Program-made: the position numbers and the translations under genes
NCBI GenBank assembly: GCA_003693905.1
Contig: RFLL01000162.1
Span: 1-5,952, forward strand
Direction: 5' to 3'
Source: Alphaproteobacteria bacterium
GTDB lineage: Bacteria; Pseudomonadota; Alphaproteobacteria; Kiloniellales; J153
DNA length: 5,952 bases
Notes under the pieces: generated by a model
The model's input: the letters and a program-made list of their open reading frames with translations, nothing else
The model's database searches: none
What the model was told of the DNA's origin: nothing
Shown here: piece by piece, positions 1 to 5,235 of the stretch
How the letters are laid out: the number at the start of each line of letters is the position of its first letter
Numbering within the stretch: position 1 is the first letter of the stretch

Positions 1-98
1 ATGGCCGCGGCGGCGCCCGCGTCCGCCGCGCGGTGCCGTGCCGACCGCGCGGCCGCACGGTAAAGGTGTCTGCCGCCTGATTTCGGTTGCCTCGTCAT
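1..98 (-). CDS. Start of an unidentified gene, partial (runs off left edge)
   Basis: An open frame begins with ATG at 98-96 on the minus strand and stays open to the window edge, giving about 32 residues (MTRQPKSGGRHLYRAAARSA, then Ala/Arg-rich). An AGGGG lies 6 nt before the ATG (105-109) and an AGGAG directly abuts it. An alternative in-frame ATG at 116-114 begins one base after the ligase stop codon (TGAGATG). Third codon positions are mostly G or C, as in the neighbouring genes. The arrangement fits a gene translated in the same operon as the ligase, probably another polysaccharide or exosortase-cluster gene. The visible residues match no family I recognise and are low in complexity, so neither function nor reality of the gene is secure. 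The competing plus-strand frame over the same bases stops at 61-63 and is too short to judge. Confidence 0.4.
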   Translation of the reverse strand, partial: MTRQPKSGGRHLYRAAARSARHRAADAGAAAA

Positions 99-117
99 CT
101 CCTGCCCCTGCCGCATC

Positions 118-1503
118 TCATCCCGGTGCAATGCCGGAAGCGGTGGGCGCGGTACCAAGCGACGTACGGCCACCGGGCCCGCTGGAACCGGTTGCCGCCG
201 TCGCGGCTTTTCCGGCGGGCGCCGGTTCCGCCGCGAGCGCACGGCTGACGATCAGCCGCGTCACCACCATGATCGCCACGACGTGATAGTAGAGGTCGAA
301 ATAGGCACGGTTGAGGAACAGGCCGCCCACCGCATAGCCGATCATGCTGACCTGCGCCATGGTGGCCAGATCGAATGCCCATCTCAGATCAGCGCGTTTG
401 CGCGTGCGCCGGCGCACCCAGTTGCCGGCCAGCAGCGCGCTCCAGCCGATGCCCAGGAACAGGAACAGGCCGACGAATCCGTGTTCGCCCAGAACCTCGA
501 AATAGATACTGTGAGACGAGCGCGCCTTGGTCGTGCAATCGACGGCGATTTCCCCGGGCTCGCAGATGCGCATGCCGTAGCGCTCGTAGTATTGCATGGC
601 GGGAAAGATTTCGAAGCCGCCGCCGAAGAACGGCCGGTCCTTGGCCACGTTGAACCCGAAACGCCACATCGCCAAGCGCCCCATGGCCGAGCCGTCCTGC
701 TCGTAGGTCTGGACCGTTTCGATCCGTTGCGTCCACTTGTCGGGCATGAAGGCGACGGCGGCCACGAGACAGAGCGCCCCGATGACCCCGAGCACGATGC
801 GGTGCGACGATTTCAGCCACATGTAGAACAGCATCGCGATCATGGCCAGGAAAGCACCGCGCGAATAGGTCGACAGGACCGCCAGCCCGCACAGCCCCAT
901 CGCCCCCAACCACGCCCAGCGCAGCCACACGGAGCGCGCCTGAAGCTGCAGATAGCGCATCAGCGGAATCACCATGATGAGGGCGAGCGCCAGCGAATTG
1001 TTGGCGGCGATAAACGAATTCGGTGGTCCCCACACCAGATATTCCCCGCCGGTGACCAGAACGAAGAAGCCGCCCTTGACGCCATAGAAACCGATCGACA
1101 CGACGATGACCCAGACCAGCGCGTCGAGCCGCTGCCGGGTCTGGATCAGCGGCAGGGTGAGGAAGGTGATGGCCATGATCTTCATCACCTGCACCCACTT
1201 CTGGAAGGCGTCGTCGGGAACCAGGGCAAAGACCGTGGTCCAGGACATCCACACGACGAACGCGATCATGAATGCCGTGACCGGCGTCAGCGGGATCTTC
1301 TTGGGTTCCTTCGACAACAGCCAGGCCAGAATGGTGACCGCGCCGATGATCTGCGCAAACCCGAAATTCTGGGTGAAGCCCCAGGTCAGCCGGTGAGGGT
1401 TCATGTACGACAGCCACGACCACACCAGCACCCCCACGTGCGGCTTGAGCATGATGATGGGAATCGACGCCAGAATGACGATCAGAAGGGCGATGGAACG
1501 CAT
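118..1503 (-). CDS. O-antigen ligase/Wzy-like membrane protein, exosortase A-associated O-glycosylation ligase type
   Basis: A 461-residue polytopic inner-membrane protein predicted to transfer or polymerise lipid-linked glycan on the periplasmic side. Hydrophobic segments lie at about 3-19, 22-34, 48-63, 74-94, 107-120, 127-150, 165-183, 194-210, 213-230, 235-253, 343-360 and 381-415. The region 200-360 matches the Wzy_C/WaaL fold: STYSRG (211-216) with Arg215, then GRLAMWRFGF (275-284), DRPFFGGGFEIF (289-300) and SSHSIYFEVLGEHG (329-342). His331 sits where these ligases have an essential periplasmic His. The N-terminus, with NPHRLTWG at 35-42, is characteristic of the exosortase A system-associated ligase family (TIGR03097), and this supports the ATG at 1503 although no clear Shine-Dalgarno precedes it. 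Residues from about 421 form an Ala/Pro/Gly/Thr-rich tail, which makes the protein longer than I would expect for the family. Whether the product is an O-glycosylation ligase or an EPS polymerase is not established for this family. Confidence 0.88.
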   Translation of the reverse strand: MRSIALLIVILASIPIIMLKPHVGVLVWSWLSYMNPHRLTWGFTQNFGFAQIIGAVTILAWLLSKEPKKIPLTPVTAFMIAFVVWMSWTTVFALVPDDAFQKWVQVMKIMAITFLTLPLIQTRQRLDALVWVIVVSIGFYGVKGGFFVLVTGGEYLVWGPPNSFIAANNSLALALIMVIPLMRYLQLQARSVWLRWAWLGAMGLCGLAVLSTYSRGAFLAMIAMLFYMWLKSSHRIVLGVIGALCLVAAVAFMPDKWTQRIETVQTYEQDGSAMGRLAMWRFGFNVAKDRPFFGGGFEIFPAMQYYERYGMRICEPGEIAVDCTTKARSSHSIYFEVLGEHGFVGLFLFLGIGWSALLAGNWVRRRTRKRADLRWAFDLATMAQVSMIGYAVGGLFLNRAYFDLYYHVVAIMVVTRLIVSRALAAEPAPAGKAATAATGSSGPGGRTSLGTAPTASGIAPG

Positions 1504-1540
1504 CGTGCCGGTATTGCCAGAAATGGGGGGAAACGGGATC

Positions 1541-1571
1541 GTTAATTTTTCACAAAAATGTTAATTTTTCA
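1541..1571. repeat. Two perfect 12-bp direct repeats, GTTAATTTTTCA
   Basis: GTTAATTTTTCA occurs at 1541-1552 and again at 1560-1571, with starts 19 bp apart, close to two helical turns. Between and into the second copy lies an inverted repeat, AAAAAT (1554-1559) GTTA ATTTTT (1564-1569). The pair lies immediately downstream of the minus-strand TATAAT, so it would cover the start point and early leader of the ligase transcript. This is what a dimeric repressor operator looks like, but no regulator is identified and chance AT-richness is an alternative. Confidence 0.55.
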
Positions 1572-1577
1572 ATTATA
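1572..1577 (-). promoter_or_regulatory. Candidate -10 box (TATAAT) for the ligase gene
   Basis: Reading the minus strand, a perfect TATAAT lies about 70 nt before the ligase ATG. No good TTGACA-like -35 sits 16-18 bp upstream; the nearest candidate, TTGGAC (1588-1593 on the complement), is too close. The promoter may therefore be weak or activator-dependent, or the match may be chance in AT-rich DNA. Confidence 0.35.
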
Positions 1578-1630
1578 TGATCATCCCGTCCAAATTATCG
1601 TTTTCGAAGGACGTGGCCTTCTCATCGGGT

Positions 1631-1658
1631 TTGATTGTAATAAATATTGCTCTATTGT
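1631..1658 (+). promoter_or_regulatory. Weak candidate promoter toward the sulfotransferase cassette
   Basis: TTGATT (1631-1636) and TATTGT (1653-1658) are separated by 16 bp, each matching the sigma-70 consensus at four of six positions. A better -10-like TAAAAT lies at 1667-1672 but lacks a suitably spaced -35. Either would leave a leader of roughly 220 nt before the ATG at 1899. The call rests on position in the AT-rich pocket and on these partial matches only. Confidence 0.22.
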
Positions 1659-1701
1659 ACGATGCTTAAAATTCCGATGGGCCGCCAGCACTTCACGAAC
1701 A

Positions 1702-1812
1702 GGCCCCATGGGGGCTCGAATGCCTTTCGGCTCTGCTCGAGGACCTGTCTTGCGGGACAGTTCCTTACGACTCCATGATTTCGGTCGGGCGGGCGTTTCC
1801 GGCCACGCCGGA
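1702..1812 (+). other. Cluster of short hairpins in the putative sulfotransferase leader
   Basis: Three short GC-rich inverted repeats follow one another. The first pairs 1703-1707 with 1711-1715, a GCCCC/GGGGC stem with loop ATG. The second pairs CTGTC (1745-1749) with GACAG (1756-1760), with one further T-G pair inside and a TGCG loop. The third pairs TCCGGC (1798-1803) with GCCGGA (1807-1812) across loop CAC. None is followed by a T-run, so they do not look like intrinsic terminators. They could give a structured 5' leader, but short stems like these are common in GC-rich DNA. Confidence 0.3.
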
Positions 1813-1898
1813 GGATCATCCACGGACCGCCGGGCGGGTTTCGACGATGCTCGACCCGGATTGCAGGCTTTGGCATTTCAAGCTTCAGTCCGGCATCG

Positions 1899-2843
1899 AT
1901 GAACAAGACAACGTCAATCAAAGATACCCAAAGCGTGCCCGCCCTGCACGATACTTCTCCCTTCTTCATCGTCGGCGTGCAGCGTTCGGGAACGACGATG
2001 CTGCGTCTGATGCTCAATCAGCACCCGCACCTGGCAATCCCCTTCGAGTCCGGTTTCATTGCCGAGTTCTATCGCAAGATCGACCGTTACGGTGATCTGC
2101 ACGATACCGGCAACCGCAATCGTCTGCTGTCCGATATCGCCGGAGACGACTGGGTCGTGCGCGGCAAGCTCATCGACGATGTGACGACCATCGCAAAATA
2201 CCCCGCTTCCGACTATGCCGAGATCGTCGCCGCCATCTTTCAGGACTATGCCCGCCGCAAGGGCAAGCCGCGCTGGGGCGATAAGACTCCAGGCTATGTC
2301 GACGAGATCGACACGCTGTGGAAGGTTTTTCCCGGCTGCAAATTCATTCACCTGGTCCGCGACGGGCGCGACGTCGCCCTGTCGCTGCGCCGCATCGCGT
2401 GGGGGACGTCGAGCATCCCGCGCATGGCCCATGAATGGCGGTGGAAAACGCTGCTGGCTCACAAGATGGGCAACCTGCTCGGTGATCATTTTCTCGAAGT
2501 GCGCTACGAAGATCTGGTTCTGGACACGGAAGCGACACTGCGTACGATCTGCGCCTTCCTGGGTGAGTCATACGACGCGCGCATGCTCGACTATCACGTC
2601 AAGGGCGTCAAAGCAGACGAATTGCCGTCCGACAGTATCCGCTGGCATCGGATGTCAGTGCGCGCGCCGGACCCCAAGAAGGTCTTCGAATGGAAAACGG
2701 CAATGTCCGAGGCGGACCAGATCATATTTGAAGAAATCGCCGGCGATGCCTTGTCCGCGTTCGGCTATGAATGCCGCGGGCGTACCCCAACGCTGAAAAG
2801 CCGGCTGCGCAAACTCCACTACATGCTGATCCGTCGCTGGTGA
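1899..2843 (+). CDS. PAPS-dependent sulfotransferase family protein
   Basis: A 314-residue cytoplasmic enzyme predicted to move a sulfuryl group from PAPS to a hydroxyl or amino group, probably on a sugar of the surface polysaccharide. The 5'-phosphosulfate-binding loop is FFIVGVQRSGTTMLR (22-36), with the typical RSGTT. WGDKTP (126-131) is a common signature of the bacterial Sulfotransfer_3 type. The 3'-phosphate-binding segment is FIHLVRDGRDVALSLRR (149-165), with Arg154 and Ser162 in the expected places. VRYEDLV follows near 207 and CAFLGE near 224, as in the family. There is no signal peptide or membrane segment. The ATG at 1899 is the only usable start, since the frame upstream has no ATG, GTG or TTG before a stop at 1776-1778, but no clear Shine-Dalgarno is visible. 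It is the first gene of the plus-strand trio. Substrate is unknown; sulfation of an EPS sugar is inferred from context. Confidence 0.87.
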   Translation: MNKTTSIKDTQSVPALHDTSPFFIVGVQRSGTTMLRLMLNQHPHLAIPFESGFIAEFYRKIDRYGDLHDTGNRNRLLSDIAGDDWVVRGKLIDDVTTIAKYPASDYAEIVAAIFQDYARRKGKPRWGDKTPGYVDEIDTLWKVFPGCKFIHLVRDGRDVALSLRRIAWGTSSIPRMAHEWRWKTLLAHKMGNLLGDHFLEVRYEDLVLDTEATLRTICAFLGESYDARMLDYHVKGVKADELPSDSIRWHRMSVRAPDPKKVFEWKTAMSEADQIIFEEIAGDALSAFGYECRGRTPTLKSRLRKLHYMLIRRW

Positions 2844-2905
2844 AACGAACGCACCGTGATCGGGTGGGAACATGCGATACCGATGCCAGCCTGCACAAGC
2901 CACCG

Positions 2906-2919
2906 ACCGGGAACCGGGA
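2906..2919 (+). repeat. Tandem heptamer ACCGGGA x2
   Basis: Two adjacent copies of ACCGGGA lie in the 127-bp gap between the sulfotransferase and toroid genes. The rest of the gap shows no convincing promoter or terminator, so the two genes may be co-transcribed. The tandem could be chance. Confidence 0.3.
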
Positions 2920-2953
2920 TATTCGCCTGAAAAATGGAGCAAGAGAAACGAGA

Positions 2954-2962
2954 GGGAGAGGA
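2954..2962 (+). promoter_or_regulatory. Ribosome binding site of the toroid gene
   Basis: The purine-rich GGGAGAGGA ends 8 nt before the ATG at 2971. This spacing favours that ATG over the in-frame ATG at 2977. It is the strongest Shine-Dalgarno-like site among the plus-strand genes here. Confidence 0.6.
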
Positions 2963-2970
2963 TCTGACCC

Positions 2971-4152
2971 ATGCCCATGAAACAGGCGTTGGGGCGTGCC
3001 GTCGAGTGGTTCAAGCTGCCACCGGCCGCCAAGCGCGCCGTTCGTGTCGATCGCGCCGGCCTGCCGCAGAGAGACCCCGGCCTCGAACGAGCAATCGACG
3101 AGGCGGCCGGTTGGCTTGGCCGCGCGCAGGACAATTCGGCTTCGCGCGACGGCGGAGTGGCGGTGCGCTACAGCCTGATCACCGGCTGGGGCACGTCCTA
3201 TCCGGAAACCACCGGCTACATCGTGCCGACGCTCATCGCCTATGCCGAGTGGCGCGGGGACGCGGCGGCCCGCGAGCGCGCCAGACGCATGCTCGACTGG
3301 CTGGTGGCGATCCAGTTGCCCGGCGGCGGCTTTCAGGGCGGGCGGATCGATTCGACCCCCGTCGTACCCGTCACCTTCAATACGGGACAGATCCTGATGG
3401 GACTGGCAAGCGGCGTACACGCTTTCGGCGAGGCCTACCGGGCGCCGATGCGCGCCGCCGCCGACTGGCTGGCCGAATCCCAGGATCCCGACGGGTGCTG
3501 GCGCAAACACCCGACTCCGTTTGCGAAACCGGGGGAGAAGGCTTACGAAACGCATGTCGCCTGGGGCCTCATGGAAGCGGCCCGGCTTGAACCGGATCGT
3601 CCCTACGGCGACAAGGCGCTAGCCAACGTGCGCTGGGCGCTCGGCCTGCAACGGCCCAACGGCTGGATCGAGCACTGCTGCCTGAACGAGCCGCACCATC
3701 CGCTGACCCATACCCTCGGCTACGCTTTGCGCGGGATCCTGGAGGCTTATCGCTTTTCCGGCGACAAGGTCTTCCTAGAGGCCGGGCGCCGCACCGCTGA
3801 CGGGCTTCTCGGCGCGCTGCGCGAGGACGGCTTTCTGCCCGGGCGCCTTGACAGCGACTGGCGCGCGAGCGTGGACTGGGCCTGTCTGACCGGATCCGTT
3901 CAGGTCGCCCATTGCTGGCTGATGCTGTACCAGGACACCGGTGAACGGCGCTATCTGGACGCTGCCATGGCGGCCAACACCTATGTCCGCCGGACCATGG
4001 ATCCCGACGGGCCGCCCGAGACCCGCGGCGCCATCAAGGGATCGTTTCCCATCGACGGCGAATACGGCCGTTTCGAGTACCTGAACTGGGCGGCCAAGTT
4101 CTTTATCGATTCCCACCTGTTGGAAGGGCGCATTCGCGGCCTGTGGACCTGA
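2971..4152 (+). CDS. Alpha/alpha-toroid-like protein with QW-like repeats, function unknown (polysaccharide cluster)
   Basis: A 393-residue protein without a signal peptide or membrane segments, so probably cytoplasmic. From about residue 36 it is built of repeated helical hairpins separated by Gly/Trp/Asp-rich turns: IQLPGGGFQG (114-123), SQDPDGCWRK (170-179), LQRPNGWIEH (226-235) and LREDGFLPG (283-291). These resemble the QW motifs of the squalene cyclase/prenyltransferase toroids, and also the turns of six- or seven-hairpin carbohydrate enzymes. Recurring inner-helix motifs are SYPETTGYI (76-84), NTGQILMGL (137-145), YETHVAWGLMEA (192-203), HTLGYALRGILEAY (247-260) and LTGSVQVAHCWLMLYQDTGE (306-325). 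The DXDD acid motif of hopene cyclases is absent, so terpene cyclisation is unlikely. Position between a sulfotransferase and an N-acyltransferase suggests action on a sugar or glycan, for example as a lyase, hydrolase or uronate epimerase. That is inference; I do not recognise the exact family. Confidence 0.82.
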   Translation: MPMKQALGRAVEWFKLPPAAKRAVRVDRAGLPQRDPGLERAIDEAAGWLGRAQDNSASRDGGVAVRYSLITGWGTSYPETTGYIVPTLIAYAEWRGDAAARERARRMLDWLVAIQLPGGGFQGGRIDSTPVVPVTFNTGQILMGLASGVHAFGEAYRAPMRAAADWLAESQDPDGCWRKHPTPFAKPGEKAYETHVAWGLMEAARLEPDRPYGDKALANVRWALGLQRPNGWIEHCCLNEPHHPLTHTLGYALRGILEAYRFSGDKVFLEAGRRTADGLLGALREDGFLPGRLDSDWRASVDWACLTGSVQVAHCWLMLYQDTGERRYLDAAMAANTYVRRTMDPDGPPETRGAIKGSFPIDGEYGRFEYLNWAAKFFIDSHLLEGRIRGLWT

Positions 4153-4161
4153 TGCCGATTT

Positions 4162-4173
4162 GCGCGTACGCGC
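4162..4173. repeat. 12-bp perfect palindrome GCGCGTACGCGC
   Basis: A self-complementary 12-mer lies in the 61-bp gap before the acetyltransferase gene, 10 bp after the toroid stop codon. It alternates purine and pyrimidine throughout. No T-run follows, so it is not an intrinsic terminator. It could be a protein-binding site or chance in GC-rich DNA. Confidence 0.3.
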
Positions 4174-4213
4174 GTGATGCGGACAGCACGCCCCCGAACC
4201 TGCGAGCGAAGCC

Positions 4214-5194
4214 ATGCTGTACAACCTTCGCCGGACCCTTGCCAAACGCTGCGACCGGCTGCTCTACCGCATCGGCCGGCGCGAATTTGCCGCCGCCCTC
4301 GACAAGGTCGGCCTCGAACCGGGAATAACCGTCTGCGCGCATTCCGCACTCAGCCGCCTCGGCTATATCGACGGCGGTCCGGACCTGGTCATCGACGGCC
4401 TGCTCAAGCGTCTCGGCGATCGCGGCTGCCTCATGATGCCGACGTTTCCAAGCGGTGCGGCGACGGTGCGTTATCTCGATTCCGGCGAGACCTTCGACGT
4501 CCGCACGTCGCCATCGAAAACCGGCCTTGTCACCGAGATCTTCCGTCGCCGCCCCGGTGTTCTGCGCAGCCTGCATCCGACCAATCCGGTTTCGGCCTGC
4601 GGACGCGGCGCCGAAGATCTGCTCAAGGACCACGACAAGTCCCCCACACCCTATGGCCCCGCCACCCCGTTCGGGCGCCTGGCGGAGCGTGACGACACCT
4701 TCATCCTGATGCTCGATACCCATGTGCACAGCTATCTGCACCATCTTCAGGAGCGGGTGGATTTTCCCAACCTGCACCTGCCGGAGATGCGCACGGTTTC
4801 GTTCGTGGACTGGGAGGGACGGACCCGCACCATGCGCACCAGAGTGATGCGCCCGCGTATTCCCTATTTCATCGCCATTCCGGCTCCCCGGGGCGAGGCG
4901 CCGGACTGGGCCGTGCTGCACGACTTCGCCCTGCTGTTTCCGCGCAGCCAGGCGCGCACGGCGGCACAGGCGGGATATCGCTATCGTGGGTATCTGCGCA
5001 TCGTACGCCGCCGCGCGGAGCTTGAAGCCGCCGGCATATTGCGCACGGCCCGACTCGGCAAAGGAGAAATCGGCCTGCTCAACGTGCGCGGTTTCACCGC
5101 CCATATCGAGCCGGAATTCCGCGAGCTGCTGGCGCGCTTTCGCGACGTCTACGACTGCGACCGGATCAAGGCGCTGGGTCTGCCCTATACCTGA
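4214..5194 (+). CDS. AAC(3)-family (aminoglycoside 3-N-acetyltransferase-like) N-acyltransferase
   Basis: A 326-residue cytoplasmic acyl-CoA-dependent N-acyltransferase of the Antibiotic_NAT fold. Family signatures appear in order: AHSALSRLGYIDGG (42-55), CLMMPTF (72-78), LRSLHPTNPVSACGRGAEDL (117-136) with His121, then H140, YGPATPFGRL (147-156), and LMLDTHVHSYLHHLQE (165-180) ending in the His/Glu pair typical of the group. The length is somewhat above the 260-290 residues common in resistance enzymes. The extra length includes an N-terminal helix (1-20) and a long C-terminal part ending in IEPEFRELLARFRDVYDC (298-315). Relatives in O-antigen and EPS clusters acylate amino sugars, and the company of a sulfotransferase and a flippase points to that job rather than drug resistance. 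The start has only a weak purine-rich site (GAGCGAAG). The preceding gap of 61 bp is compatible with one operon. Confidence 0.87.
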   Translation: MLYNLRRTLAKRCDRLLYRIGRREFAAALDKVGLEPGITVCAHSALSRLGYIDGGPDLVIDGLLKRLGDRGCLMMPTFPSGAATVRYLDSGETFDVRTSPSKTGLVTEIFRRRPGVLRSLHPTNPVSACGRGAEDLLKDHDKSPTPYGPATPFGRLAERDDTFILMLDTHVHSYLHHLQERVDFPNLHLPEMRTVSFVDWEGRTRTMRTRVMRPRIPYFIAIPAPRGEAPDWAVLHDFALLFPRSQARTAAQAGYRYRGYLRIVRRRAELEAAGILRTARLGKGEIGLLNVRGFTAHIEPEFRELLARFRDVYDCDRIKALGLPYT

Positions 5195-5235
5195 GACGGC
5201 ACATCCGAGGCCGGAAGGAGGCGAGTCCTTTCATC
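5195..5235. other. Convergent junction with a weak hairpin
   Basis: Only 41 bp separate the stops of the convergent acetyltransferase and flippase genes. GGAAGGA (5213-5219) can pair with TCCTTTC (5226-5232), with one G-T pair and a 6-nt loop. No T-run follows on either strand, so termination here would be weak or Rho-dependent, and some antisense read-through between the two genes is possible. Confidence 0.3.

Larger units (their letters stand above)
1504..1898. other. Divergent intergenic regulatory region
   Basis: A 395-bp region with no convincing gene separates the divergently transcribed ligase and sulfotransferase genes. The segment 1541-1672 is AT-rich against a GC-rich background and is where promoters for both directions would be expected. 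It carries a 12-bp direct repeat, an AT-rich inverted repeat and a perfect minus-strand TATAAT. From about 1680 to 1898 the sequence returns to high GC and holds several short inverted repeats that would lie in the sulfotransferase mRNA leader. Open frames across it (for example 1558-1902 plus and 1581-1823 minus) encode nothing protein-like. No sigma-54 site with GG-N10-GC spacing and good flanks was found. Confidence 0.75.

Noticed and set aside
283..1545. 420-residue plus-strand open frame antisense to the ligase
   Set aside because: It reads as an Asp/Arg/His/Gln/Pro-rich chain with no domain, and it mirrors the GC-rich codon pattern of the clearly real membrane protein on the other strand.
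1504..1898. Sigma-54 promoter, expected in some exosortase-linked EPS loci
   Set aside because: No TGGCAC/TTGC pair with correct spacing was found. The near match TGGCATTTCAAGC (1871-1883) has only 8 bp between GG and GC.
1558..1902. Possible small genes in the divergent region (1558-1902 plus, 1581-1823 minus, 1652-2017 minus)
   Set aside because: No ribosome binding site or domain, a composition not resembling a folded protein, and overlap with the likely promoter region.
2215..2796. Alternate plus-strand frame inside the sulfotransferase gene
   Set aside because: It is an Arg/Ser/Cys-rich shadow of the sulfotransferase codons with no family features.
2722..3555. 277-residue minus-strand open frame over the sulfotransferase end and toroid start
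   Set aside because: It spans two plus-strand genes and their gap, and its composition is that of an antisense shadow.
2971..4152. Squalene-hopene cyclase assignment for the toroid protein
   Set aside because: The protein is much shorter than hopene cyclases, lacks DXDD, and sits in a polysaccharide rather than a terpenoid context.
4103..5104. 333-residue minus-strand open frame antisense to the acetyltransferase
   Set aside because: No recognisable domain; the opposite strand carries an intact AAC(3)-family protein over the same bases.
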